64,000 nucleotides of DNA from Aquimarina amphilecti. GTDB taxonomy: Bacteria > Bacteroidota > Bacteroidia > Flavobacteriales > Flavobacteriaceae. The stretch covers positions 496,001 through 560,000 of the forward strand of contig NZ_FOAB01000002.1 in the NCBI RefSeq assembly GCF_900109375.1, given 5' to 3'. Both the position numbers and the translations under genes were made by a program. The notes under the pieces were generated by a model that was not told where the DNA came from, searched no databases, and saw only the letters and a list, made by a program, of their open reading frames with translations. This document shows positions 33,134-42,550 of the stretch, piece by piece. Every line of letters begins with the position of its first letter. Within the stretch, counting starts at the first letter, position 1.

Positions 33134-36124
33134 ATGCTATTGAAAAGGATCATTTTCTTTTCTTTTTTATTTTTCTGTGTAATTGGCTTTTCTCAAAACA
33201 AGAAAACGGCTACTGCTACTTTGGTTACTTCTTCTAGTTACATGAAGGAAGTAGGGCCATTGATTGGTAAAAAACTAATTCCTGAGACGCCTAGAGAAGG
33301 AGAAGTAAACCCTAAGAGAACAGATGCTAATAAAATTGTTCCTGGAAAAGGATTGCCAAAAGGGCAAGATCCCTTATTACAAAAACAAAAAAACACTAGC
33401 AATACTAGAGCGAATAGAACACCTTCATTAGTTTTTGAAACGAATTCTAGTACGGTTTCACCATCGGATCCAACAGGAGCTATAGGTCCTAACCATTATA
33501 TAAGTGCTAAAAATTCTGCTTTTGCAATTCATGATAGAAATGGAAATGTATTAGTGCCTTCTACTTCCTTAGCAAATATTTTTCCTGGAGAATCTCTTGG
33601 AGATCCAATCGTTTTCTATGATAATTTTGCTGATCGATTTGTTATTACTCAGTTTAGTGATACACCTAATGGTTTTTTAGTTGCTATATGTAGAGGATCT
33701 GATCCTGTAAATGACGGTTGGTATACGTATCGTTTTAATACTGGTAGTTTTCCAGATTACACAAAATTTTCAATTTGGTCGGATGGATATTATATAACTG
33801 CTAATAAGGATCAAGGTCAGCAAATGACAAGTGAGGTAGTGTACGTTATAGATAGAGAACAAATGCTTGCAGGAGTTGATACGGCGCAAATGGTCGGGTT
33901 TCCTCTTCCTGGAGCAAGAATAGGAGGTTTTTATAGTCCAGCATCTTTTAATGCGATAGGAAGTACACTTCCACCTGAAGGAGATGCGAGAATTATTTAT
34001 TTTCAGGATGATGATTGGCAAGGAGTTAGTGAAGATGCTTTAAAATTATGGACTATTAATGTAGATTGGATCAACCCACAACAATCTACAATAACTGAGG
34101 CAGAAGAGTTAACCGTAAGTAATGGAAATATTACTTCTTTTGATTCTACATTTGATGGAGGCTCCTTTGCAAATCTTCCACAGCCAGGATCGGATGGTCA
34201 AGATATTGATGTATTACAGGGAACTGTCATGTTTGCTACTAATTATAGAAGATTTTGTAATTATAATTCAGTAGTATTAAACTTTCCTGTGGATATTGAT
34301 AGTCGTCAAGATTTAGATAATATTTCTGGAATTAGATGGTATGAACTTCGTCAGAATGGTGATGATCAACCTTGGTCAGTTCATCAAGAGGGTACATATA
34401 CCTCTCCCGATGGTAAAAGTGCTTGGTGTGCAAGTATGGCTATGGATATTTTTGGAAATATCGGAATGGGTTACACTACGATGGGTACTATTGATAATGG
34501 AGCAAGCCAAAATAGTTTTGCTTCTATTAGGTATACTGGGCGACTGGCAGAAGATCCTTTGGGAACAATGACTTTTACTGAGCAAACAATTGCCGTAGGT
34601 ACTGATGTTGATAAAACTACAAGAAATCGTTATGGGGATTATGCGCAAATGACTGTAGATCCCTTGGATGATCAAACTTTTTGGCATATTGCGGAGTATT
34701 TTGAGAATTCAGGAAACAATGCTAGAAACATTGTAGGTGTTTTTAAAATTGCAGAAAATGTAGCCAATGATGTAGGCGTTGTTAGTATAGATGCTCCAGA
34801 AGATGCTACTTTTTCTACTTCTGAAGTTATTACAGTTACAATTAAGAATTTTGGTACAACAACGCAAAGTAACATTCCAGTAAGTTATTCTATCAATGGA
34901 GGAAGTGCAGTGGACGAAATTTTTACTGGATCTATTTCTGCTGGGCAAACCGCATCATTTACGTTTAATACTACTGCAGATTTAACAATTGGAAATACAT
35001 CTTTCATTTCGGCAGAAACTAATCAGGTAGGTGATGTAACTCCAGAAAACGACTGTACAACTAAAGAGGTTTCTAATTTATTTTTGAATGATGTAGGAGT
35101 GATAAGTTTGGTTTCTCCTGTATCTGGAGGAGGTCTTTCTTCTACTGAAACTGTCACAGTGTTAATAAGGAATTATGGAGGTTCTCCACAATCTAACATC
35201 CCTGTTTTTTACACACTTGATGGAGGAACTCCTGTTAACGAAGTTTTTACAGGGACTATTGCTGTTGGAGAATCAGCAGAATATACGTTTACAGTTACAG
35301 CCGATTTATCAGAATTTTCAAGTTATTCATTTGAGATTGGTACTGCTCTGACTACAGATGAAGATAATCTTAATGATGTAATCACAAGAGTAGTTGTTCA
35401 TCAACTATGTTCACCAACATCGGATTGCTCACGATTTGGGGATGGATTGTCTTCTTTCGAACTTTCTAATATATCAAACCAGAATATTGAATGTGGAGAT
35501 GGTTACGAGGATTTTACGAGTATGGTAATTAATCTTGATAAGTCCATAGGAGTATATGCACTAACAGTTCAAGCAGGTTTCGCAGAAGGTGATGCAGAAC
35601 AGTTATCATTATGGATAGATTTTGATGATGATACTGTTTTTGAAGATGAAGAATTGATTATTAGTAATGAAGTGATTTCTGAAGAAAATGTAAATCAGAC
35701 TTTTCTTTTTTCACTAAATAATGATGCACCATTAGGTACTCATTTATTAAGAGTTAGAGCTGGTGATACGAATACTAATAATGGATCGGATCTTAATGAT
35801 CCTTGTGGATCCATGCAGTTTGGTACTACACATGATTATACTGTAGAAATAGGAGAGAATACAAACCCTAATTCAGATCTTATCGTAATTAGTCAGCCTA
35901 ATAATCAATTTTTGATTACGATGAGTGATATCAACGCTGATGATATTCTTAGGCTGAGCATATTTACAATTACAGGAAAAACTATAGTTTCTAATTTAGT
36001 AGAAAAAGATGCGAATAGTAGATTTACATATTTAGTCGATATGTCTTATGCTAGTTCAGGTATTTACTTTGTTCGATTAGGGGGCGGTAAGACCGGAAAA
36101 TCGGCAAAGTTTTCTGTGAATTAA
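33134..36124 (+). CDS. Secreted type IX substrate, tandem paralogue
   Basis: A 996-residue protein with the same plan as its upstream neighbour: signal peptide (about 1-20), propeller-like region with SPSDPTGAIGPNHYIS and WCASMAMDIFGNIGMGYTT, two CARDB-type domains (about 550-760), a GEVED domain (SLWIDFDDDTVFEDEEL) and a C-terminal type A sorting domain with YASSGIYFVRLGGG. The core is highly similar to the upstream copy over the N-terminal half; the CARDB domains and tails differ more. This indicates a tandem duplication that has since diverged. Its stop overlaps the last codon of the convergent gene. Confidence 0.88.
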   Translation: MLLKRIIFFSFLFFCVIGFSQNKKTATATLVTSSSYMKEVGPLIGKKLIPETPREGEVNPKRTDANKIVPGKGLPKGQDPLLQKQKNTSNTRANRTPSLVFETNSSTVSPSDPTGAIGPNHYISAKNSAFAIHDRNGNVLVPSTSLANIFPGESLGDPIVFYDNFADRFVITQFSDTPNGFLVAICRGSDPVNDGWYTYRFNTGSFPDYTKFSIWSDGYYITANKDQGQQMTSEVVYVIDREQMLAGVDTAQMVGFPLPGARIGGFYSPASFNAIGSTLPPEGDARIIYFQDDDWQGVSEDALKLWTINVDWINPQQSTITEAEELTVSNGNITSFDSTFDGGSFANLPQPGSDGQDIDVLQGTVMFATNYRRFCNYNSVVLNFPVDIDSRQDLDNISGIRWYELRQNGDDQPWSVHQEGTYTSPDGKSAWCASMAMDIFGNIGMGYTTMGTIDNGASQNSFASIRYTGRLAEDPLGTMTFTEQTIAVGTDVDKTTRNRYGDYAQMTVDPLDDQTFWHIAEYFENSGNNARNIVGVFKIAENVANDVGVVSIDAPEDATFSTSEVITVTIKNFGTTTQSNIPVSYSINGGSAVDEIFTGSISAGQTASFTFNTTADLTIGNTSFISAETNQVGDVTPENDCTTKEVSNLFLNDVGVISLVSPVSGGGLSSTETVTVLIRNYGGSPQSNIPVFYTLDGGTPVNEVFTGTIAVGESAEYTFTVTADLSEFSSYSFEIGTALTTDEDNLNDVITRVVVHQLCSPTSDCSRFGDGLSSFELSNISNQNIECGDGYEDFTSMVINLDKSIGVYALTVQAGFAEGDAEQLSLWIDFDDDTVFEDEELIISNEVISEENVNQTFLFSLNNDAPLGTHLLRVRAGDTNTNNGSDLNDPCGSMQFGTTHDYTVEIGENTNPNSDLIVISQPNNQFLITMSDINADDILRLSIFTITGKTIVSNLVEKDANSRFTYLVDMSYASSGIYFVRLGGGKTGKSAKFSVN

Positions 36125-36492
36125 TCAGTACGTTTACTTATTTCTTGTATTGAGACAGGTCTTGCTTCTTTACATCTACTGTTCATTCTTAGGTCACTAT
36201 ATTTTACCCATACCTTATCTGGCATGTCGTCAGTTTTAAAGAAATCTTGAATATTTATTGGGTCTAATTTATCTGCATATTTTTCTACTGTAAGAACATA
36301 TGGACAGTCTTTAGATTTACTAGTGGATAATGTTCCTTTTGTAAAACCTTTTTGGATCATTTCTTTAGAATTTATAAGTTGAGCACTTTCTTTTCCATCT
36401 TCACTCTTTTTTCCATCTGCTCCTTGAGTTGTTATGCAGCTATAAGAAAGTAAAGAAATCAACACAAGGCAAGTTTTAAGAATATTTTTCAT
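36121..36492 (-). CDS. Small hypothetical lipoprotein
   Basis: A 123-residue protein. The signal peptide ends in LLSYSC with the lipid-modified Cys at 19. The mature part is charged, contains CPYVLTVEKYADKLDPINI and ends with EARPVSIQEISKRTD. No family is recognised. It is convergent with the second type IX substrate gene (stops overlap) and 64 bases downstream of the large barrel gene, with which it may be co-transcribed. Confidence 0.8.
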   Translation of the reverse strand: MKNILKTCLVLISLLSYSCITTQGADGKKSEDGKESAQLINSKEMIQKGFTKGTLSTSKSKDCPYVLTVEKYADKLDPINIQDFFKTDDMPDKVWVKYSDLRMNSRCKEARPVSIQEISKRTD

Positions 36493-36556
36493 TGTTATTT
36501 GGATTTAGTTTTAAGAATTACAAATTATATTTTTTTATTTAAAGATGAGCATAAAA

Positions 36557-39500
36557 TTAAAAATATGCTCTAAGTTGAACGCTACCTGTATGAATTGTAC
36601 TTGTTGTTTCGCTTTTCCTGCCTAAATAAGATATATTAAGGTCTAAATACTTGGTTAGTTTTTTTTGCGCTAAAAAGGACCAAGTATAATTATCTCCTGG
36701 TTGTAAGCCATTAAGCAGTTGATATCCAATAGGAGAGAAGGCGTTTCCTGTGAAATCGTTATTGAAATAGTTAAATTCTCCGGTTATAGAAATCTGTTGT
36801 TTATTCGCATACGCAAATGAAACACCTAGTTTTTGTTGTGTAAGCACTTCTTCTCCTGAAATGTTTTCTTGATCATTTAAAAGGTAAAAGATGCTAAACT
36901 GTGTTTGAGGCGATAGTAAATAAGATAATTTTGGTTCAATTTTATAGCCTTCCAGAATATAGTTTCTATTAGCGAAATTTTCTGAGATACTCTCTGTCTT
37001 AATAAGTTCGTTTTTAAGATCAAAAAGCCAGGTTTTCGCCATTTTATGTGCAAATGTCAATTGGTGATTATCTATTGTGTTTTCCTGAAGTCCTGTAACT
37101 TGTAAATTGGTATTTTTTGTAGAAAGAAAAGAGTATGATGTAGTGTAGCGTTGTTTTCCTCGATTAAAGAATAACGTATTTCTAAAACTTAAGTTTAATG
37201 CTAATTCATTATCATTTTTTTTAAAAGGATTTAAGTCAAAGGAACTATCATCTCGCAAGTTTTTTCGATCAACAATGTAAGATGTTTGATTATAAAAATG
37301 TGATAATAGTTTTTTGGTTTTGTTGTTGGATCCAGACCAAGAAAGAGGGTTTAATGTTATGATTTGACTTAATCGATTTTGATGAGTTTTTATGAAAAGT
37401 TGATTAGGTAATAATACTCTTAGGTAAATGGCTTCATCCGTGAACTGAGCGATTTCAAATTCTTCTAATTCTTGTATTCCATTGTTATTATAGTCATTCC
37501 AGGTATAGGTACCTTGTCCTGGGTCGACCTGCACGTAAGTGAATTCTTGCTGAGGTAACGTTCCACTATTTGTTTCGAAAACAGTATTCCAATTGATTTT
37601 TCCGTTAAAAAATTTCTGATTGTATAGCAACCTTGAGTTTAGAGATTCTTCATCCTCTCTGTTCTGATCCTCATTATTAAGTGTTCTATAGTTAACAAAT
37701 AAAGATAATTGAGTGTTTGTTGTATTTAGTAAGTTGGATTTTAGAAAATAGGTGTTAGAGGTGCTTACTTTATCTAAAAGATTATTTCTAACACTATCAT
37801 TGATTCGATGTCTATATCCAACTTCTGCATAGATTTTTGTACTATCACCTACTCCACTGTAGATCTCGTAGGATTTAAACCTTTGTGTATTTAATGTAAA
37901 AGTTTGATCACTTAAATTTATTTCTTTATTTTCCTCGATTCCTATTTTGGTTCCGATCCAGTTTTTTGGAAAGCTATAAGTTAGAATATTATAGATTCTG
38001 AAAAATCTTGAATCTAAGTTAGCATTATTACTATTCAGTAAACTTGAATATAAAGAAATGCCAAGATTATTTAATTTTAATTCTGTGTTTAGTAGGTGTC
38101 GATTTCCATTGTAATTTTCTGAAAAATTAAGATGTTGAAAGGAATATCGTGTGAATCCTTTTTTTGGATGAAGTAATTCTAATCCAGATGTAAAAAACTG
38201 CTGATCGCCCAAAGGATTGGTTAAGTTCCAATCTCGGTTAAATTCTATGTTGTAAATCCGTTCAATGCTTTTAAATTCCTTTTGGATATAATCTCCTGTG
38301 GCAAATGCATTCATGGTCCAACTACTATCTCTAGAAAAGACATTTTGTTTGACTTGTAATCTTCCTGCTACTCCATCATTGTTGTCATCATCAATATCAG
38401 AAAAAAGATTTAAATCATTTTTACTTCCAGAAATTTCAAACGCTACGGATGTTTTCTCGTTAGGGATATAAGATCCTTGAACCACTGCTGTCTGAAGTTT
38501 AGTAGGAGCTACTAACTGTATTACAGGAGCATAATTACCTTGTCGTATTCCATTAACGGGAGCGACATATTCAAAAATCCTGCTAATAGTAGTTACGTCC
38601 CCCACAATATAATCACCTTGATTATCTCCTACTAGAGAGAAACGAACATTAAATAATTCATCTTCTGGGTTACTAGAAAACACAAAAACTTCTTGTCCTT
38701 CTATTATATCCCTTCTGTAAAGAATTTTGTTTTCGCTAAAAACATCAGGAACTGCAGACGGAGAAATCATTTGTGAAGTATCATCACCAGCGTTGGATAA
38801 GATTTCTTTTTGTGGATCACTTAGGTTTTGTTGTAGTGGTTGGTTTTTAGCATCATTTTCTGAATATACAAAAGCGCCGATTTTTAGCTTGTCACTTGTG
38901 TGTTCACCACCACCATAAACAATGATCCTAGAGTAATTTCGTTCTGTTGTTTGGTATTCTATAGATATCCTCATATCTGATGTAATGGGGTAGGTTGGGT
39001 TAAAACGTACTTCTCCAGCATTGTAATCAACAATATAATCCTTGTTTTCACCTCTTTCTAATAGTAAACCATTCACATATACCCGTTCACTCCCAGAAAC
39101 TATGAGAATAAATAATTCTCCATTAGGACCAGTTAATTTATAAGGACCTTGATTACCTTCTTGCCCAGTAAACTGACTTCTGGTAAAGACACCTCTTACT
39201 AAAGCTCCTGAAGCAAATAAATCGGTCTTAGATTCGGGATGGTTTAAGGTTCCATTGATAGATATACCTTGTACGTTTTTAGTAAATCTATTAAAGTAAC
39301 TAGTGGTATTCTGTAATTGTACATCACCAGCTCTTACATTCCAATTTTTACTATATAGTTCTATAAAAACTTGATCGAATTCATCTAAGTTTTGCGAATA
39401 GCCACTTTGTTGTACAGGTACATTCGCATCCTGAATAGATGCTCTTAGAGATATATTATCACTTATTTTACCGGAGATTTGTAAATCTAATTCAGAGTTC

Positions 39501-39973
39501 AAAACGGTACTTTGGTTACTACCTACGGTAACGCCTCTTGATATACTTCCGTTCGTGGTAAGTCCGTCAAAAGGAGTGAATTCTTTCTTGTTATTGGCTT
39601 CAGATAAGCTATATAATTTTTGAAGGTTACCATTTTCTTCAACAATAATAGATGGATCAAATTCAAAATATTTTTTGGTCAAAAAATCAGGGTAACGAAA
39701 GTATTGTATTGTAATTGAATCGTTTTGTGATTTTAGCTGTGGTGATAATATAACAGAGGCATTCTCATAATTCACTTTATATAGCGTACTATCAATAGCT
39801 GCTCCTTGTTTGGAAAGTAATTTAAATTTAAAAGAATTAATACTTACAGAGTCAATACGGATAGTATCAGTAACATGTACTTTTTTACTTCTGAAATTAC
39901 CAAAAGTATCTTGACCTAGTAAACTACTGGTGCTAAAGAATAATAAAAAACCTAAAACCGTAAAAATACGCAT
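36557..39973 (-). CDS. Large outer-membrane beta-barrel protein
   Basis: About 1138 residues, with a signal peptide (MRIFTVLGFLLFFSTSSLLGQ). Residues 30-150 form a soluble N-terminal region, and about 150-470 carry conserved surface-protein stretches (NGSISRGVTVGSNQSTVLN, ISLRASIQDANVPVQQSG, QNTTSYFNRFTKNVQGISI). The rest is alternating strands, ending in a terminal aromatic strand (SVQLRAYF). It resembles uncharacterised large Bacteroidota barrels with a distant likeness to SprA-type proteins; I cannot assign a role. The start 39973 was chosen because a -7 box (39986-39979) lies between it and the next in-frame ATG at 39997. Confidence 0.82.
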   Translation of the reverse strand: MRIFTVLGFLLFFSTSSLLGQDTFGNFRSKKVHVTDTIRIDSVSINSFKFKLLSKQGAAIDSTLYKVNYENASVILSPQLKSQNDSITIQYFRYPDFLTKKYFEFDPSIIVEENGNLQKLYSLSEANNKKEFTPFDGLTTNGSISRGVTVGSNQSTVLNSELDLQISGKISDNISLRASIQDANVPVQQSGYSQNLDEFDQVFIELYSKNWNVRAGDVQLQNTTSYFNRFTKNVQGISINGTLNHPESKTDLFASGALVRGVFTRSQFTGQEGNQGPYKLTGPNGELFILIVSGSERVYVNGLLLERGENKDYIVDYNAGEVRFNPTYPITSDMRISIEYQTTERNYSRIIVYGGGEHTSDKLKIGAFVYSENDAKNQPLQQNLSDPQKEILSNAGDDTSQMISPSAVPDVFSENKILYRRDIIEGQEVFVFSSNPEDELFNVRFSLVGDNQGDYIVGDVTTISRIFEYVAPVNGIRQGNYAPVIQLVAPTKLQTAVVQGSYIPNEKTSVAFEISGSKNDLNLFSDIDDDNNDGVAGRLQVKQNVFSRDSSWTMNAFATGDYIQKEFKSIERIYNIEFNRDWNLTNPLGDQQFFTSGLELLHPKKGFTRYSFQHLNFSENYNGNRHLLNTELKLNNLGISLYSSLLNSNNANLDSRFFRIYNILTYSFPKNWIGTKIGIEENKEINLSDQTFTLNTQRFKSYEIYSGVGDSTKIYAEVGYRHRINDSVRNNLLDKVSTSNTYFLKSNLLNTTNTQLSLFVNYRTLNNEDQNREDEESLNSRLLYNQKFFNGKINWNTVFETNSGTLPQQEFTYVQVDPGQGTYTWNDYNNNGIQELEEFEIAQFTDEAIYLRVLLPNQLFIKTHQNRLSQIITLNPLSWSGSNNKTKKLLSHFYNQTSYIVDRKNLRDDSSFDLNPFKKNDNELALNLSFRNTLFFNRGKQRYTTSYSFLSTKNTNLQVTGLQENTIDNHQLTFAHKMAKTWLFDLKNELIKTESISENFANRNYILEGYKIEPKLSYLLSPQTQFSIFYLLNDQENISGEEVLTQQKLGVSFAYANKQQISITGEFNYFNNDFTGNAFSPIGYQLLNGLQPGDNYTWSFLAQKKLTKYLDLNISYLGRKSETTSTIHTGSVQLRAYF

Positions 39974-39978
39974 CGATA

Positions 39979-39986
39979 CAAAACTA
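39979..39986 (-). promoter_or_regulatory. -7 box giving a leaderless barrel-protein transcript
   Basis: TAGTTTTG on the minus strand fits TAnnTTTG and ends 5 bases before ATG 39973. It excludes the longer reading frame start at 39997 and predicts an mRNA with almost no leader. No exact TTG was found at -33. Confidence 0.5.
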
Positions 39987-40133
39987 AAGTTTTTCACTTA
40001 CAGAGACTTGCTAAGCTTCTTAAATTACTATGATTTATGCAACAATTATTGATTGGAAAGGTTTTTATAATAGCAATAACGATAAAAGTAAGATTAAGTT
40101 TTATTAGTCAGTAATAATTTAAATAAAAAATTT

Positions 40134-40562
40134 ATGACCGATTATATAGATAAAAAAAGCTGGTGGCGTAAGAACAGAAGTTGGGTTTTAGGGTTGTTAG
40201 CTTTGATTAGCGGATTTGTAATGACCATATTGGTACTTTTAGGAAAACCAATAGGAGATTTTACCAAAGCTATGGTAGATCCATCTGTATATGACAATGC
40301 TTTTGATATGGTGCAAGACGACGAACGTGTTATTGAGCTGTTGGGAGAAGTACAGCCAATTAGTGTTTTTGAGCTTTTGGAAGGAGAGGTTCGATATGCC
40401 GAAGAAGGTAAAGCGATTATAACGGTTGGGATAAAAGGATCTAAGCAAAAAGGAAAAATGGATGTCGTAGCAAATAAAAGAAATGATAGTTGGCAATACC
40501 AAACGATTAGAATCCGAACTAAAAAACCAAAGAAAACCATTGAGGTTTTAGAAAGTAAATAA
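40134..40562 (+). CDS. Coa1/Tim21-like membrane protein
   Basis: A 142-residue protein with one transmembrane helix (about 17-36; SWVLGLLALISGFVMTILVLL). The following soluble domain has the Coa1 pattern: LGEVQPISVFELLEGEV, ITVGIKGSKQKGKMDVVANK. In eukaryotes the family assists cytochrome c oxidase assembly; bacterial members are uncharacterised. No oxidase genes are nearby, so a respiratory role is unproven. Monocistronic. Confidence 0.75.
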   Translation: MTDYIDKKSWWRKNRSWVLGLLALISGFVMTILVLLGKPIGDFTKAMVDPSVYDNAFDMVQDDERVIELLGEVQPISVFELLEGEVRYAEEGKAIITVGIKGSKQKGKMDVVANKRNDSWQYQTIRIRTKKPKKTIEVLESK

Positions 40563-40674
40563 CGTTAACCTATTTTGTAATTACTAGCGTATGTTAGAAT
40601 GAATATTTGTGCAGGTATCATTACGATAAAAAGTAATTTTTAAAATATCTTAGCTGATGTTTTTAAAATATACT

Positions 40675-41439
40675 ATGAAAATAATATCATACAACGTAAA
40701 CGGAATCCGTGCAGCACTAAAAAAAGGATTTATAGAATGGTTGCTACAAGCAAATCCAGATGTGATTTGTTTGCAGGAAATTAAGGCAAATAAAGAGCAG
40801 TTAGATTTAGATGTTTTTGCAGATGCAGGATACAAATATAACTATTGGTATAGCGCACAGAAAAAAGGATATAGTGGTGTCGCTATTTTATCTAAAACAG
40901 AGCCAGATCATATAGAGTACGGAACTGGTATCGATTATATGGATCATGAAGGGCGTAATCTTAGAGCTGATTTTAATGGTGTTTCTATTATGAGTTTATA
41001 TCTACCAAGTGGAACGAATATAGAACGTGTAGACCATAAACTTAAGTTTATGGATGACTTTCAGGAGTATATTAATGAGTTAAAAAAATCACATCCTAAT
41101 CTAGTAATTCTAGGAGATTATAATATTTGTCATCAAGCAATTGATATTCATGATCCGGTACGTAATAAAAACGTGTCAGGGTTTCTACCTGTAGAGAGAG
41201 AATGGATTGGTAATTTTATGGAAAGTGGATTTATAGATTCCTTCAGACATTTTAATGCAGATCCTCATAATTATTCTTGGTGGAGTTACAGAGCTAATGC
41301 TAGAGCCAATAATAAAGGTTGGCGTTTGGATTATGGGATGGTAGCACAACCGCTAAAAGATAAGTTAGAAAGAGCGGTTATTCTATCAGAAGCAAAGCAT
41401 AGTGATCATTGTCCGATCATGGTAGAATTAAATATGTAA
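40675..41439 (+). CDS. xth: Exodeoxyribonuclease III
   Basis: AP endonuclease and 3'-5' exonuclease of base excision repair, Mg-dependent EEP fold. Catalytic stretches: SYNVNGIRAALKKGF, ICLQEIKA (metal-binding Glu), LGDYNICH (Asp/Asn) and SDHCPIMVEL (terminal His). Start 40675 (MKIISYN) was chosen over in-frame 40657 because homologues begin at this strand. 254 residues, standard. An inverted repeat pair starts 7 bases after the stop, between this gene and the OmpA-like gene. Confidence 0.95.
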   Translation: MKIISYNVNGIRAALKKGFIEWLLQANPDVICLQEIKANKEQLDLDVFADAGYKYNYWYSAQKKGYSGVAILSKTEPDHIEYGTGIDYMDHEGRNLRADFNGVSIMSLYLPSGTNIERVDHKLKFMDDFQEYINELKKSHPNLVILGDYNICHQAIDIHDPVRNKNVSGFLPVEREWIGNFMESGFIDSFRHFNADPHNYSWWSYRANARANNKGWRLDYGMVAQPLKDKLERAVILSEAKHSDHCPIMVELNM

Positions 41440-41445
41440 GAAATT

Positions 41446-41505
41446 GTCACACTGAGCCTGTCGAAGTGTTAAAACCTGTCTAGTTTTCGACAAGTTCAGA
41501 TTGAC
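41446..41505. repeat. REP-like palindromic repeat pair
   Basis: Left arm 41446-41466 reads GTCACACTGAGCCTGTCGAAG. Right arm 41485-41505 is a diverged reverse complement (16 of 21 bases match) around an 18-base loop. The core CTGAGCCTGTCGAAG is a recognised dispersed repeat type in many bacteria. The element fills the gap between xth and the OmpA-like gene and would form a stem-loop in the transcript. I see only this one copy in the window. Confidence 0.65.
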
Positions 41506-41521
41506 TTAAACAGAAAAAATT

Positions 41522-42481
41522 ATGATAAAAAGAATTGCGATACTAATATGTATAGGAACATTTGCTACTTCGTGTGTTTCTTCTAAAGTACACAAGGAGC
41601 TAGAAGGCAAATATTCTCGATTAAAAAGGGATAATAGAAAGTTGCAGGATACCTATAAAGTTTTACAAAAAACTAGTGATGCGGATAAACTGGCATTGGA
41701 TCAGCTCAATAAGGAGTATGAAAAAACTAGAGCAGAAAGAGATGAATTGAGAACCAAATATGATGCGCTTTCTACAAATTATGAGAATTTAAAAAATTCA
41801 TATGACGCTTTAGGTGAGAATAGCGCCGCTGCTCTTAATGCAAATAATAAGAGAAATAGAGAGTTATTGTCCCAGCTAGAAGATAAAGAAAGAACATTAG
41901 CCGCAGAACGAAATCGTCTAGAAAAACTGCAGAGAGATTTAGAGAGTCGTTCTAAAAGAGTAGATGAATTAGAAGGATTGATTGCAGCAAAGGATGCTAA
42001 AATGCAAGCCCTAAAAAGTGCTATTTCTAAAGCTTTACGAAATTTTGAAGGAAAGGGATTAACGGTCGAAGAACGAAATGGTAAAGTGTATATCTCTATG
42101 GAAAACAAACTGTTATTTGCTTCTGGTAGTTGGGCGGTAGGAACGCAGGGAAGACAGGCGGTAAAACAATTAGGATCTGTTTTAGGAGAAAATAATGATA
42201 TTGCTGTACTTATAGAAGGTCATACGGATAATGTACCATATACTGGTAATGGTCAGTTAAAAGGAAACTGGGATTTATCTACCAAGAGAGCAACGGCAAT
42301 TGTAAATCTTTTATTAGAGAATCCACAAATAGATGCACAGAATCTCACCGCTGCAGGAAGAGGAGAGTTCTCTCCAGTGGCATCTAATGAGACATCAACT
42401 GGTAAGGCAAAGAACAGAAGGATAGAAGTAATCTTAACTCCTAAATTAGATGAAATATCTAAATTATTAAATGATATATAG
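41522..42481 (+). CDS. OmpA-family lipoprotein with coiled-coil stalk
   Basis: A 319-residue envelope lipoprotein. The lipobox FATSC has Cys at 18. A long coiled coil (about 30-165) rich in E, K and R leads to a C-terminal OmpA-like peptidoglycan-binding domain (about 185-305): IAVLIEGHTDNVPYTGNG and ENPQIDAQNLTAAGRGEFSP with NRRIEVIL. It probably tethers outer membrane to peptidoglycan. The gap to xth carries the REP-like pair and no clear promoter, so read-through from xth is possible. Confidence 0.93.
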   Translation: MIKRIAILICIGTFATSCVSSKVHKELEGKYSRLKRDNRKLQDTYKVLQKTSDADKLALDQLNKEYEKTRAERDELRTKYDALSTNYENLKNSYDALGENSAAALNANNKRNRELLSQLEDKERTLAAERNRLEKLQRDLESRSKRVDELEGLIAAKDAKMQALKSAISKALRNFEGKGLTVEERNGKVYISMENKLLFASGSWAVGTQGRQAVKQLGSVLGENNDIAVLIEGHTDNVPYTGNGQLKGNWDLSTKRATAIVNLLLENPQIDAQNLTAAGRGEFSPVASNETSTGKAKNRRIEVILTPKLDEISKLLNDI

Positions 42482-42488
42482 TAGTAAA

Positions 42489-42540
42489 TAGAAAGTATAA
42501 AAAAAAGCGCTCATTTGAGCGCTTTTTTTTATACTTTCTA
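42489..42540. terminator. Bidirectional terminator, perfect 24-bp stem
   Basis: Arms 42489-42512 and 42517-42540 are perfect reverse complements with a 4-base loop (ATTT). The GC core is AGCGCTC/GAGCGCT, flanked by eight A and eight T, so either strand reads as a hairpin followed by a T-run. It ends both the OmpA-like gene and the convergent gene at 42551. Confidence 0.93.
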
Positions 42541-42550
42541 GTATGTAAAC

